A DNA stretch of 64,000 nucleotides, taken from positions 124,001-188,000 of the forward strand of contig NZ_JACESV010000001.1 in the NCBI RefSeq assembly GCF_013911645.1, written 5' to 3'. The stretch is from Allomuricauda sp. (GTDB lineage Bacteria > Bacteroidota > Bacteroidia > Flavobacteriales > Flavobacteriaceae). The translations under genes and the position numbers were made by a program. This document shows, piece after piece, positions 43,811 through 53,567 of this stretch (position 1 is its first letter; each line of letters starts with the position of its first letter). Under the pieces are notes generated by a model that was not told the DNA's origin, searched no databases, and worked only from the letters and a program-made list of their open reading frames with translations.

Positions 43811-44770
43811 TTGAACGAACTTGTAATAGAACTTACGGAAATCAGCCCCCAAGAATTTTTTGGACAGCAAAACTCGAATATTGAGTTGCTTAAAAAATAC
43901 TTTCCTAAGCTAAAGATTGTAGCGAGGGGCAACAAGATCAAAGTATTTGGAGACGAAAAACTTTTAGAGGAGTTCGACAAACGCTTTGACGAACTCACTG
44001 GTCAGTTTGCTAAGTACAACAAACTTGATGAAAATATGATCGAGCGTGTACTTACCAGTACCAGCAAAGAAGAATATACATCATCAAAAAGCAGTGGCGA
44101 TGTTTTGGTGCACGGGGTTAGCGGCAGATTGATCAAAGCCCAGACCGCTAATCAAAGACGCATGGTGGATGCCTGTAAAAAAGACGATATGGTTTTTGCC
44201 ATTGGCCCTGCAGGTACCGGTAAGACCTATACTGGTGTAGCTTTGGCCGTAAAAGCCCTGAAAGAAAAACAAGTAAGGCGTATAATCCTTACGCGTCCGG
44301 CTGTGGAAGCAGGGGAGAACCTTGGTTTTTTGCCAGGTGACCTTAAAGAAAAGCTCGATCCTTACATGCAGCCTTTGTACGATGCTCTTCGGGATATGAT
44401 TCCTTCGGAAAAACTCGAAAAATATATTGAGGACGGCACCATTCAAATTGCACCAATGGCATTTATGCGTGGTCGAACCTTGGACAACGCCTTTGTGATT
44501 TTGGACGAGGCCCAGAACACTACCCACGCCCAAATGAAAATGTTCTTGACCCGTATGGGAAAGAACGCCAAGTTTTTGTTGACGGGTGACCCGGGCCAGA
44601 TTGATTTGCCACGTAGGGTGATTTCAGGTCTAAAGGAAGCTTTACTTATTTTGAAGAATGTGGATGGCATCAGCATTATCTATTTGGATGATAAAGATGT
44701 GATCCGACACAAATTGGTGAAAAAGGTGATTGATGCCTATAAAAATATAGAGCACCAGAATCAATTCTAG
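43811..44770 (+). CDS. PhoH-like ATPase
   Basis: A 319-residue PhoH-family protein: N-terminal KH-like region ([20 protein letters not shown]), then an ATPase core with Walker [38 protein letters not shown] and [11 protein letters not shown]. PhoH proteins are linked to RNA metabolism. I placed the start at the TTG at 43811, giving [18 protein letters not shown], which matches family N-termini; the frame extends 23 codons upstream with unlikely composition. It is 8 bp before purC. Confidence 0.9.
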   Translation: MNELVIELTEISPQEFFGQQNSNIELLKKYFPKLKIVARGNKIKVFGDEKLLEEFDKRFDELTGQFAKYNKLDENMIERVLTSTSKEEYTSSKSSGDVLVHGVSGRLIKAQTANQRRMVDACKKDDMVFAIGPAGTGKTYTGVALAVKALKEKQVRRIILTRPAVEAGENLGFLPGDLKEKLDPYMQPLYDALRDMIPSEKLEKYIEDGTIQIAPMAFMRGRTLDNAFVILDEAQNTTHAQMKMFLTRMGKNAKFLLTGDPGQIDLPRRVISGLKEALLILKNVDGISIIYLDDKDVIRHKLVKKVIDAYKNIEHQNQF

Positions 44771-44778
44771 AGAAAATT

Positions 44779-45732
44779 ATGGGAATGAATACGCTTATGT
44801 CCACGGATTTTAACTTTCCTGGGCAAAAATCAGTTTATAAAGGAAAAGTAAGGGAGGTCTATACCTTAGAAAATGATGTTTTGGTAATGGTGGCCACGGA
44901 TCGCCTCTCCGCTTTTGATGTGGTAATGCCCAATGGAATTCCGTACAAAGGTCAGATTCTAAATCAAATAGCCACCAAAATGATGAAGGATACCGAAGAT
45001 ATCGTGCCCAATTGGTTGATGGCAACTCCTGACCCTAATGTAGCGGTGGGTAAGGCCTGTGAGCCATTCAAGGTGGAAATGGTAATTAGGGGTTATATGT
45101 CCGGCCATGCTGCACGCGAGTACAAAGCAGGCAAAAGATTGCTTTGCGGTGTACCAATGCCCGAAGGGATGAAGGAGAACGATAAATTCCCAGAACCCAT
45201 CATTACACCGGCCACCAAAGCGGAAAAAGGAGACCACGACGAGGATATTTCCAAAGAAGATATTTTAAAACGGGGTATTGTATCCAAAGAAGATTACGAA
45301 GTCTTGGAAAAGTATACCCGAGCCCTATTTCAAAGAGGAACCGAAATCGCGGCCAAACGAGGTCTTATTTTGGTAGATACGAAATACGAATTCGGTAAGA
45401 CCAAAGACGGGCAAATCGTATTGATTGATGAGATTCACACTCCTGATTCATCACGCTATTTTTATGCCGATGGATACGAAGAGCGTCAAGAAAAAGGGGA
45501 GCCTCAAAAACAGTTGTCTAAAGAATTTGTTAGACAATGGTTGATTTCCAATGGATTCCAAGGGCTTGAGGGGCAATCGGTTCCCGAAATGTCAGACGAG
45601 TATATTGAATCGGTTTCGAACAGATATATCGAACTTTATGAGAATATCACTGGAGAAAAATTTGTAAAAAGTGATATCTCTGATCTACAGGAAAGAATTT
45701 TATCCAATGTAACAGCGTACTTGGCAAAATAG
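44779..45732 (+). CDS. purC: SAICAR synthase (phosphoribosylaminoimidazole-succinocarboxamide synthase)
   Basis: A 317-residue ATP-dependent ligase that joins CAIR and aspartate in purine synthesis. Motifs: [66 protein letters not shown] and [13 protein letters not shown]. Met codons at 44779, 44785 and 44797 are all possible starts. It is transcribed with phoH and ends at a strong terminator. Confidence 0.96.
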   Translation: MGMNTLMSTDFNFPGQKSVYKGKVREVYTLENDVLVMVATDRLSAFDVVMPNGIPYKGQILNQIATKMMKDTEDIVPNWLMATPDPNVAVGKACEPFKVEMVIRGYMSGHAAREYKAGKRLLCGVPMPEGMKENDKFPEPIITPATKAEKGDHDEDISKEDILKRGIVSKEDYEVLEKYTRALFQRGTEIAAKRGLILVDTKYEFGKTKDGQIVLIDEIHTPDSSRYFYADGYEERQEKGEPQKQLSKEFVRQWLISNGFQGLEGQSVPEMSDEYIESVSNRYIELYENITGEKFVKSDISDLQERILSNVTAYLAK

Positions 45733-45766
45733 TCATCACTTACTTGTTACCTAACTAATAAATTAT

Positions 45767-45793
45767 AGGGAATTCTGTGAATTCCCTTTTTTT
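45767..45793 (+). terminator. Rho-independent terminator after purC
   Basis: AGGGAATTC/GAATTCCCT 9-bp perfect stem with a 3-base loop, followed by seven T. Confidence 0.9.
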
Positions 45794-45876
45794 ATTGCCT
45801 CAATAGTAATAAATCTTAAAACTAAATTGATATATTGACCTGGCACAAACGAATTAACTAAACAAACCACCAAATC

Positions 45877-46140
45877 ATGTCTGAAAAACAAAAAAAGGCT
45901 ACGGCCTATTGGAGAGAAAACTTAAAGTACCTAGTCATATTGTTGAGTATTTGGTTCTTGGTCTCCTATGGAGCAGGTATTCTCTTCAAAGATGCTTTGA
46001 ACAACATTCGTATGGGCGGATTTAAACTTGGGTTTTGGTTCGCACAACAAGGGTCTATTTATGTGTTTGTCATCCTCATTTTTGTGTATGTACGCCTAAT
46101 GAACAAACTGGACAAGAAATACGGCTACAACGAAAATTAA
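45877..46140 (+). CDS. DUF4212 small subunit of a sodium:solute symporter
   Basis: An 87-residue protein with two membrane helices (LVILLSIWFLVSYGAGILF and FWFAQQGSIYVFVILIFVYV), the size and pattern of DUF4212 proteins. These are always encoded with the VC_2705-type symporter, whose gene starts 21 bp downstream. It is likely an accessory subunit needed for transport. Confidence 0.9.
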   Translation: MSEKQKKATAYWRENLKYLVILLSIWFLVSYGAGILFKDALNNIRMGGFKLGFWFAQQGSIYVFVILIFVYVRLMNKLDKKYGYNEN

Positions 46141-46161
46141 CCAACCAAATGCCCAAAACTT

Positions 46162-47877
46162 ATGAATGATGTACAAATATGGACCTATGTCTTGGTCGCG
46201 CTATCCTTTGGACTTTATATAGGAATTGCCATCTGGTCTAGAGCTGGTTCAACAAAAGAATTTTACGTAGCTGGTGGAGGGGTTTCCCCATTGGCCAACG
46301 GTATGGCAACGGCAGCGGATTGGATGTCAGCGGCTTCCTTTATTTCGATGGCTGGGATTATCTCCTTTGCTGGTTACGATGGCGCTGTATATTTGATGGG
46401 GTGGACAGGTGGCTATGTACTTTTGGCCCTGTTGTTGGCACCTTATCTTCGAAAGTTTGGAAAATTTACCGTGCCCGATTTTATAGGAGAGCGTTACTAT
46501 TCCAAAACAGCCCGTGTTGTAGCGGTTTTTTGTGCCCTAATTGTTTCCTTTACCTATGTGGCAGGACAAATGCGCGGTGTTGGCATTGTGTTTTCACGAT
46601 ACTTGGAAGTTGATATCAATACAGGTGTTGTTATCGGTATGGTGATAGTTTTATTTTATGCCGTTCTCGGAGGAATGAAAGGAATCACCTATACCCAAGT
46701 GGCACAATATTGCGTTCTGATATTTGCCTTTATGGTGCCTGCAATCTTTATTTCCATTCAAATGACAGGCAATCCAATTCCGCAACTCGGATTTGGTGAC
46801 ACCTTATCCGATGGTTCCGGAACCTATCTTTTGGATAAACTGGATGGTCTATCCGAAGAACTCGGTTTTGCAGCCTATACGGATGGCTCTAAAAGTACGA
46901 TTGATGTATTTGCTATTACCCTTGCCTTAATGGTGGGTACCGCAGGATTACCTCACGTAATTGTTCGCTTTTTTACGGTAAAACGAGTACGTGATGCCAG
47001 AAAATCGGCAGGATTGGCATTATTGTTCATAGCCATTCTGTATACCACGGCACCGGCCGTGGCAGTTTTTGCAAGAACTAATCTTATTGAAACGGTAAAC
47101 GGAAAAGAATACACAAATATGCCTGAATGGTTTAGCCGATGGGAAAAAACAGGGCTGATAGCCCATGAAGATAAAAATGGAGATGGTAAAATTCAGTATG
47201 TTGCCGCACCCGAAGTAAACGAATTGACGGTTGATCGGGATATTATGGTATTGGCCAACCCGGAGATAGCCAATTTACCTGCATGGGTGATAGGTTTGAT
47301 TGCTGCCGGCGGTCTGGCCGCAGCTTTATCCACCGCAGCAGGATTGTTATTGGTAATCTCTTCTTCGGTTTCCCACGATTTGATTAAAAATGTACTTAAA
47401 CCAGACCTTTCAGAAAAAGGAGAACTTTGGGCAGCTCGGATTTCTGCTGCCCTTGCCGTTGTTGTTGCGGGGTACTTCGGAATTAATCCGCCAGGCTTTG
47501 TGGCGGCTGTGGTTGCCTTGGCTTTCGGTCTGGCCGCGGCTTCGTTCTTTCCTGCCATCATTTTAGGGATTTTCTATAAAAAAATGAACAGCAAAGGTGC
47601 CATATCGGGTATGGTTGTAGGTCTTTGCCTGATGCTTTTCTACATGCTGAAATTCAAATTCGGAATTTTTGATGGAGGAAAAGAAGCTGTCGATGTCCTA
47701 CAAGAAAGCTGGTGGTTTGGTGTGTCGCCCGAAGGTTTTGGAACTATTGCCATGCTGGTCAATTTTATTGTGGCCATCGTAGTGAACAAATTTACCGCCG
47801 AACCGCCCGAAGAGGTACAGGAAATTGTTGAAAATATCCGTGTACCCAATCAAGCAGGTGAAGCATCTGGGCACTAA
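46162..47877 (+). CDS. Sodium:solute symporter, acetate-type (ActP-like, VC_2705 subfamily)
   Basis: A 571-residue SSS-family symporter with about 13 helices (EFYVAGGGVSPLANGMATAA, DWMSAASFISMAGI, GTAGLPHVIVRFF, AAGGLAAALSTAAGLLLVIS). An extracytoplasmic loop near residue 340 contains an EF-hand-like loop, DKNGDGKIQ. The downstream acetyl-CoA synthetase and the DUF4212 partner point to acetate or another short carboxylate. The next gene is 64 bp away. Confidence 0.9.
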   Translation: MNDVQIWTYVLVALSFGLYIGIAIWSRAGSTKEFYVAGGGVSPLANGMATAADWMSAASFISMAGIISFAGYDGAVYLMGWTGGYVLLALLLAPYLRKFGKFTVPDFIGERYYSKTARVVAVFCALIVSFTYVAGQMRGVGIVFSRYLEVDINTGVVIGMVIVLFYAVLGGMKGITYTQVAQYCVLIFAFMVPAIFISIQMTGNPIPQLGFGDTLSDGSGTYLLDKLDGLSEELGFAAYTDGSKSTIDVFAITLALMVGTAGLPHVIVRFFTVKRVRDARKSAGLALLFIAILYTTAPAVAVFARTNLIETVNGKEYTNMPEWFSRWEKTGLIAHEDKNGDGKIQYVAAPEVNELTVDRDIMVLANPEIANLPAWVIGLIAAGGLAAALSTAAGLLLVISSSVSHDLIKNVLKPDLSEKGELWAARISAALAVVVAGYFGINPPGFVAAVVALAFGLAAASFFPAIILGIFYKKMNSKGAISGMVVGLCLMLFYMLKFKFGIFDGGKEAVDVLQESWWFGVSPEGFGTIAMLVNFIVAIVVNKFTAEPPEEVQEIVENIRVPNQAGEASGH

Positions 47878-47941
47878 AATGACTGTGAAATGCCTATCTT
47901 TTTCCTTATTTTTAAGGCAGCATAAAATTTAATTACACATA

Positions 47942-49849
47942 ATGAGTAACTACCACATAAAACACTTGGAGGAATATTTTCAAGTCTATCGAAAATCCGT
48001 TAGAAACCCCGAAGGATTTTGGGAAGAAGTAGCCGAAGAACACTTTCACTGGCGTAAAAAATGGGATTCGGTTTTGGAATGGGACTTTACCAAGCCAGAA
48101 ATCAGTTGGTTTAAAGGAGCCAAACTCAACATTACCGAAAACTGTATTGACCGCCATTTAAGGATTCGAGGTGATAAAACAGCCATCCTTTTTGAACCCA
48201 ATGACCCTAATGAAGAAGCAGAACATATTACATACAGCCAACTTCACGAACGCGTTTGTAAGTATGCCAATGTGCTTAAGGAAAAAGGTGTTGAAAAAGG
48301 GGACAGGGTAGTTATTTATTTGCCTATGATTCCTGATTTGGCCATTGCACTTTTGGCCTGTGCACGAATCGGAGCCATTCACTCCATTGTTTTTGCAGGA
48401 TTTTCATCAACGGCATTGGCAACCAGGATCAATGATTGTGGTGCCAAAATGGTACTTACTTCCGACGGTTCTTTTAGGGGAACCAAGGTTATCGACCTAA
48501 AATCCATTGTGGACGAAGCTTTAGAAAGCTGTCCAGATGTGGAAACCGTTTTGGTCACCAAACGTACAAGTGGTGAAGTAAGCATGAAAGAAGGGCGCGA
48601 TATCTGGATTCAGCCACTTTTGGATAAGGCATATTCGGATTGTGTCCCCGAAATTGTGGATGCCGAACACCCATTGTTCATTTTATACACCTCAGGTTCA
48701 ACAGGCCGACCCAAGGGAATGGTACATACAACTGGGGGATATATGGTTTATACCGCATATACCTTTAAAAACGTATTCCAATACCGTGAAGAAGATGTGT
48801 ATTGGTGTACGGCAGATATTGGTTGGATTACGGGACACTCTTACATTGTGTATGGGCCATTGGCCAATGGAGCGACTACGGTAATGTTTGAAGGGGTACC
48901 GTCTTATCCTGATTTTGGACGATTCTGGGATGTAGTGGAAAAACACAAAGTAAACCAGTTTTATACTGCTCCTACGGCAATTAGGGCCTTGGCCAAGGAA
49001 AACTTGGACTTTGTTACCAATCACGACCTCTCCAGCTTGAAGGTTTTGGGAACTGTTGGAGAACCTATCAACGAGGAGGCATGGCATTGGTACAACGACC
49101 ATGTGGGTGAGAAAAAATGCCCTATTGTGGATACGTGGTGGCAAACTGAAACAGGGGGTATCTTAATTTCGCCCATACCATTTTCCACGCCCACAAAGCC
49201 AACATACGCCACTTTGCCTATGCCGGGAATTCAACCTGCGCTAATGGATGAAAATGGTGAGGAAATCAAAGGAAACCAAGTAGATGGTAGATTGTGCATT
49301 AAATACCCATGGCCCGCTATTGCCAGAACCATTTGGGGCAATCACCAGCGTTATAAAGACACATATTTCTCAGCTTTCGAAGGAAAGTACTTCACAGGGG
49401 ATGGAGCTTTGAGAGATGAGGTCGGCTATTACCGAATTACTGGTAGGGTAGATGATGTCATCATTGTCTCCGGTCATAATTTGGGTACCGCACCGATTGA
49501 AGACGCCATTAACGAGCACCCGGCCGTAGCAGAATCTGCAATTGTTGGATTCCCGCACGAGATTAAAGGAAATGCCTTGTATGGGTACATTATTTTAAAA
49601 GAAACCGGGGAAACCCGTAACCGTGACAACCTGAAAAAAGAGGTGAACCAATTGATCACCGAGCACATCGGACCCATCGCCAAATTGGATAAGATTCAAT
49701 TTGTGGAAGGATTGCCCAAAACACGAAGTGGCAAGATCATGAGGAGAATCCTTAGAAAGATTGCTTCCAAAGACACCAGTAATTTGGGGGACACTTCAAC
49801 CTTGTTGAACCCAGAAGTGGTGGAGAACATTATAAAGGAAAGCCTTTAA
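47942..49849 (+). CDS. acs: Acetyl-CoA synthetase (AMP-forming)
   Basis: A 635-residue enzyme that activates acetate to acetyl-CoA through acetyl-AMP. Motifs: AMP-binding P-loop YTSGSTGRPKGMVHTT, WWQTETGG, GRVDDVIIVSGHNLGTAPIE, and the regulatory/catalytic Lys in PKTRSGKIMRR near the C-terminus, a known acetylation site in the family. Full length. It completes an uptake-plus-activation unit with the symporter genes. Confidence 0.96.
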   Translation: MSNYHIKHLEEYFQVYRKSVRNPEGFWEEVAEEHFHWRKKWDSVLEWDFTKPEISWFKGAKLNITENCIDRHLRIRGDKTAILFEPNDPNEEAEHITYSQLHERVCKYANVLKEKGVEKGDRVVIYLPMIPDLAIALLACARIGAIHSIVFAGFSSTALATRINDCGAKMVLTSDGSFRGTKVIDLKSIVDEALESCPDVETVLVTKRTSGEVSMKEGRDIWIQPLLDKAYSDCVPEIVDAEHPLFILYTSGSTGRPKGMVHTTGGYMVYTAYTFKNVFQYREEDVYWCTADIGWITGHSYIVYGPLANGATTVMFEGVPSYPDFGRFWDVVEKHKVNQFYTAPTAIRALAKENLDFVTNHDLSSLKVLGTVGEPINEEAWHWYNDHVGEKKCPIVDTWWQTETGGILISPIPFSTPTKPTYATLPMPGIQPALMDENGEEIKGNQVDGRLCIKYPWPAIARTIWGNHQRYKDTYFSAFEGKYFTGDGALRDEVGYYRITGRVDDVIIVSGHNLGTAPIEDAINEHPAVAESAIVGFPHEIKGNALYGYIILKETGETRNRDNLKKEVNQLITEHIGPIAKLDKIQFVEGLPKTRSGKIMRRILRKIASKDTSNLGDTSTLLNPEVVENIIKESL

Positions 49850-49883
49850 ATAGTTCTACTTTACTAAATAAAAAAGGGTCTTC

Positions 49884-50537
49884 TTATTTTTTAAGGAGAT
49901 CCTTTATTTTTTTGGGCTTCAATTTTTCTACAATTCTTAAAAATGCAATGGCGGTGATAAAGGCGTCGCCCAATGCCGTATGCCTATCCTTTCGGGAAAT
50001 ACTGAACTTTTTGGCCAAATCATCAAGGGAGTATCTTTCTTTTTTTTGTACTACGGTAGATACCAACAATGTTCTGATGTAGAGTGATTCGGTATCCAAA
50101 GTCTTGTTTTTGAGCTTGGGCAGCCCATTTCTTTTTAACGCGGCATTGATCATGTTCACATCAAACATTACATGGTGCCCCACAAGCACATGGCTTTTGG
50201 CGTACATCAAAAATTGTTTCAAGGCTTCAAGCTCGGAGATGCTATCCCGTTTACTTTTCTTTAGAATTCCATGGATTTCTGCACTATCCGAATCATAGTG
50301 GTCCTGCTGAATGTACACTTCAAAACTATCCTTCACCACAATATTGTTGTCCAATAGTTTTAGTGCCCCAATGCAAAGCATACGGTCTTTGGTCAAGCTA
50401 AAGCCTGTTGTTTCCGTATCCAGCACCACAAAAGTATTTGCATGGATGTCATCTGGAAGCTTTTCTTTGAAATGCTCCTCGTACTCCCACCAAAAATCGG
50501 GAAGTTCCAAAGGTTTCTTTTTGGAAAAGGGCCACAT
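49884..50537 (-). CDS. DnaQ-like 3'-5' exonuclease
   Basis: A 217-residue DEDD-type exonuclease: motif I VVLDTETTGFSL, motif II VGHHVMFDVNMI and motif III RKDRHTALGDAFITAIAFL, of the DEDDh class. It resembles the epsilon/PolC proofreading domain but is encoded apart from a polymerase. Its start overlaps the stop of the upstream DUF294 gene by one base; pairing of these two with acs and the symporter is common in this group of bacteria. Confidence 0.88.
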   Translation of the reverse strand: MWPFSKKKPLELPDFWWEYEEHFKEKLPDDIHANTFVVLDTETTGFSLTKDRMLCIGALKLLDNNIVVKDSFEVYIQQDHYDSDSAEIHGILKKSKRDSISELEALKQFLMYAKSHVLVGHHVMFDVNMINAALKRNGLPKLKNKTLDTESLYIRTLLVSTVVQKKERYSLDDLAKKFSISRKDRHTALGDAFITAIAFLRIVEKLKPKKIKDLLKK

Positions 50538-52456
50538 CAGCGCAACATATTTTTTACCTGGAACCTTACCTCAATCAAAGATTGGATCTCTTTTACCGTT
50601 TTAAAAGTTCGCTTTAGTTTGATTTTCTCCTCCTTGTTCAATTTATCCAAAGCAATATACCGACCCGAATCGTTGTGCAACAGCCCCTGTCTGGTTCTGA
50701 ACTTGAGCAGAGCTTTGCTGGCATAGGAACACGCAAGGTAAAGTTCTTTGTTGTTCGGTTCCAGTTCTGCCAACTTTTCGTAACGCTCAGCAGTGTTGTT
50801 TATGGATTTGATGGAATGTGACAATATAAGTACCCTAGCGGCATCAATAATGGGCATAAGGACACGTAATTTTAAATCAAAAAAATCTTTGTGTGCTCCA
50901 TCCTGTTCCACCAAAAAATCCCTAAAAAAACCTGATGGCGAAGGATTTTGCAAGGCACCACTGGCCAAATGGGTAAAGAATTGCGGATAATGGTTGGTTT
51001 GATCAAAAATACTGAGGGAAAGCTCATCCGCGAGTGATTTATCGCCGTAGGTTACATTATAATCAAAAAAGATGGAAGATAAGAGTATCTCGTCGGGGCC
51101 TGGATTGTGAATCCAATGGGAGGTAACCTCTTTCCATTCATTCAAACTATGGCACCAGGAGGGATTAAAGGCCATCATATCGGCTGGGCAATACTCAAAA
51201 CCGATGGTGTTCAGCCCTTTGGAAATGCGTTCACCCAGTTTTAAAAAATATTTTCGGGTAGTTTCCAACTGTTCTTCGGGAACATCTTCAAAAATAATGG
51301 CATTGTCTTGGTCGGTGTTCAACAATTGCTCACCACGCCCCTGGCTACCCATACTGAGCCACGCAAATTTTACGGGAGGTTCTTCTTCCATTTTGGACAG
51401 GGCAATTTGTATCACCTGTTTGGTAGAGGCATCATTGAGTTCTGAAATAATTTTGGACACCAATCCCAAAGGGATATTCTGGTCCAAATACCCTTGCAAC
51501 AAGTTCATGATGCCATGGCGAATACCCCGAAGTCTTTTGGCACTGGTTGCTCTTTTAATGGCTCGCATCAGCACAGCAGGATTGTTGCCGACCGCCACCA
51601 TAATATCATGTTTGGATAAGATTCCAACCGATTTTGTATCCGTAGTCCCATCCTCGGTAAGAACAAGGTGACTGATGTTGCTCTTCATCATGGCCATTTG
51701 CGATTGGGCCAACGTTAGCTCTTTTGGGTAGGTAATAATGGGGGAGGACATGATTTTTTTCGCTGAAGCGGTGATGGGAAAGAGTCCCGTGGCTACTTTT
51801 TTACGAATGTCCTTATCGGTTATGATACCAACGGGCAGGTTATCCTTTTCCACCAAAATACTGCTCACGTTGTGCTTGGTCATTTTGTTGGCTATGGTCT
51901 TTATTTTCGTGCCTTTTTTGCAGGTGATAAGGTCCGTGGAATATTTTATGGGCTGTAGATCCAATATTTTATCACTGGAGTATTGATTGGAATCGCTACT
52001 GGCACCATACAATTTTCCACGATGTTTAATAGAGTAGGGGTTGCCTGTATTGGAAGCAAAGCTTTCAATCAAAAAATTTCCGATACGCTTGTTTTCGAGT
52101 GCCAAGGGCTTAAAGTCCTTGATGGGAATGGCGTAGAGAATGGTTTCCTCATAAGCTTTTGCCTCCAATTTGTAGCTTTCGTTGGCCAAAAGGGGGCGAA
52201 GTCCAAAAACATCGCCTTCGTCACATATATCCAAAATTTGACTGGAACCAGCTTTGGAAAGCGCAACGGCACCCTTGTTTACTACATAAAAATGGGCGTG
52301 TGGACTTTCATTCTGCGAAAAAACTAGGGTATTGGTTTCCTTGTGGACAATCACCACTTCTACGGACAACTGCTCCATCTGTTTTGCCTCCATAGCATTG
52401 AAAGGAGGATAGTTTTTTAGAAAATCGGCAATGCGCTCGGAGATGGTGTTTTTCAT
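50537..52456 (-). CDS. cNMP-binding/CBS/nucleotidyltransferase protein (DUF294 type)
   Basis: A 639-residue signalling protein. Cyclic-nucleotide-binding-like domain (about 20-140), two CBS domains (about 170-295, MTKHNVSSILVEKDNLPVGI, KSVGILSKHDIMVAV), a GlnD-like nucleotidyltransferase domain with GSQGRGEQLLNTDQDNAIIF (about residue 375), and a C-terminal DUF294 helical domain. The layout suggests a sensor of adenylate or cyclic nucleotides that nucleotidylates a partner. Adjacent to acs and an acetate symporter, it probably tunes acetate use; this is inference from context. Confidence 0.9.
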   Translation of the reverse strand: MKNTISERIADFLKNYPPFNAMEAKQMEQLSVEVVIVHKETNTLVFSQNESPHAHFYVVNKGAVALSKAGSSQILDICDEGDVFGLRPLLANESYKLEAKAYEETILYAIPIKDFKPLALENKRIGNFLIESFASNTGNPYSIKHRGKLYGASSDSNQYSSDKILDLQPIKYSTDLITCKKGTKIKTIANKMTKHNVSSILVEKDNLPVGIITDKDIRKKVATGLFPITASAKKIMSSPIITYPKELTLAQSQMAMMKSNISHLVLTEDGTTDTKSVGILSKHDIMVAVGNNPAVLMRAIKRATSAKRLRGIRHGIMNLLQGYLDQNIPLGLVSKIISELNDASTKQVIQIALSKMEEEPPVKFAWLSMGSQGRGEQLLNTDQDNAIIFEDVPEEQLETTRKYFLKLGERISKGLNTIGFEYCPADMMAFNPSWCHSLNEWKEVTSHWIHNPGPDEILLSSIFFDYNVTYGDKSLADELSLSIFDQTNHYPQFFTHLASGALQNPSPSGFFRDFLVEQDGAHKDFFDLKLRVLMPIIDAARVLILSHSIKSINNTAERYEKLAELEPNNKELYLACSYASKALLKFRTRQGLLHNDSGRYIALDKLNKEEKIKLKRTFKTVKEIQSLIEVRFQVKNMLR

Positions 52457-52531
52457 GATAGGCTTAAATTAAGGATAATCGGAACAATTATACTGTCCAA
52501 GATAAAATAACACTGGTTACCCCCAATACCT

Positions 52532-52651
52532 TTATTTTCTATCGCTAGCCTTGTTATAAGCCCGTATCATAAGTATGGCCCAAATAGCAACCAGTACAAC
52601 AACAAGAATGGAAAACCATAAAACGATATCATTTGCTGTTATTGTCCACAA
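52532..52651 (-). CDS. Tiny single-helix membrane protein (candidate)
   Basis: A 39-codon frame starting with TTG (52649-52651) that overlaps the 3' end of the gene at 52629 by 23 bases. It encodes a short N-terminus, one clear helix (VLWFSILVVVLVAIWAILMI) and a basic tail (RAYNKASDRK), the profile of many real small membrane proteins. Evidence is composition and overlap only. Confidence 0.45.
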   Translation of the reverse strand: MWTITANDIVLWFSILVVVLVAIWAILMIRAYNKASDRK

Positions 52652-52817
52652 GTTTTAAGTAAATCATGACCCCTAAAAGGGTCGGTGCCCAAAGGCCAAC
52701 AAATAAGCCATGTTCGGGATTTCCACTAAGGAACAAGTATTCTGCTACAAAAATGATCAATGCGCATAAAATCAGCATCAACAGATTGGCCGTTCCTAAC
52801 TTTTTGAAGTAATTCAT
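52629..52817 (-). CDS. Small membrane protein
   Basis: A 62-residue protein with two helices (NLLMLILCALIIFVAEYLFL, then LFVGLWAPTLLGVMIYLKLV) and short polar ends. Family not recognised. It lies upstream of the DUF294/exonuclease genes on the same strand and may be part of that transcript. Confidence 0.6.
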   Translation of the reverse strand: MNYFKKLGTANLLMLILCALIIFVAEYLFLSGNPEHGLFVGLWAPTLLGVMIYLKLVDNNSK

Positions 52818-52916
52818 TACAAGGTTGGTTTAAATGCATGAAGTTAGGAAAAAAAGAGTATTGGAAAAAAAAGAAAGTCATCCAACTGAAATACAGTTAA
52901 ATGACTTTGAAATTTG

Positions 52917-52990
52917 TAGCGAGAGGGGGACTTGAACCCCCGGCCTCCGGGTTATGAATCCGACGCTCTAACCAGCTGAGCTACCTCGCC
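52917..52990 (-). tRNA. tRNA-Met (CAT)
   Basis: On the reverse strand: acceptor GGCGAGG/TCTCGCT with discriminator A, D-arm GCTC...GAGC, anticodon loop TTCATAA, and T-arm GGGGG-TTCAAGT-CCCCC. The CCA end is not encoded. Anticodon CAT means elongator Met, or Ile if the C is lysidine-modified. The acceptor closes with G-C/G-T pairs, unlike initiator tRNA, so I favour elongator Met. Confidence 0.93.
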
Positions 52991-53129
52991 ATGGTTTTGC
53001 TAAGCGGGTGCAAATATATGTTTAAATTTTCGCTGAATCAAAATTCAGGATTAATTTATTATTTGACATTTATTTTTATATCTTCCCAAACTATACTAAA
53101 GTTGAAAAAACGATTTAAAGAACACGACA

Positions 53130-53513
53130 ATGAGTGATAAGGTTAAATATGAACTGGAGTTTGTGATCCAGGCTTCGCCTCAGTTGCTTTACCAATATAT
53201 TTCCACACCCTCGGGACTATCAGAATGGTATGCCGACAATGTTAATTCCCGTGGGGAAATATTCACATTTATTTGGGATGGTGCAGAAGAGAGAGCAAAA
53301 ATGCTCAAGCGTAAAAGTGAGGAATTTGTGAAATTGGCATGGGAAGAAAGTGAGGATGATTCCTATTTTGAAATGCGTATTATAGTTGACGAGATTACAA
53401 AGGATGTATCCCTATTTATAACAGATTTTGCGGAGGAAGACGAAGTAGATGAATCTAAAATGCTGTGGGAAAACCAAGTATCCGACCTTAAACAGGTCCT
53501 TGGGTCTACCTAG
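53130..53513 (+). CDS. START-like domain protein
   Basis: A 127-residue protein with an SRPBCC/START-like fold of the AHSA1 kind: KYELEFVIQASPQLLYQYIS, GLSEWYADNV, FTFIWDGAEERA, VKLAWEE. It has no signal peptide and an acidic C-terminal region. Members bind hydrophobic ligands or chaperones; the role of this short flavobacterial form is unknown. A terminator hairpin follows its stop. Confidence 0.8.
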   Translation: MSDKVKYELEFVIQASPQLLYQYISTPSGLSEWYADNVNSRGEIFTFIWDGAEERAKMLKRKSEEFVKLAWEESEDDSYFEMRIIVDEITKDVSLFITDFAEEDEVDESKMLWENQVSDLKQVLGST

Positions 53514-53541
53514 TCCGATTCTCAACTAAACCGTATATTTG

Positions 53542-53567
53542 GTCCCGATAAAATTCGGGACTTTTTT
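53542..53567 (+). terminator. Terminator hairpin abutting the next start codon
   Basis: GTCCCGA/TCGGGAC stem (7 bp, 6-base loop) followed by six T ending exactly where the ATG of the PLP-enzyme gene begins (53568). It would terminate the START-domain transcript and leaves no room for an ordinary leader. Confidence 0.8.

Noticed and set aside
47170..47200. EF-hand-like loop in the symporter as a sign of a fused calcium-binding domain
   Set aside because: Only one nine-residue loop (DKNGDGKIQ) in an extracytoplasmic segment, not a separate domain; kept as a remark in the gene entry.
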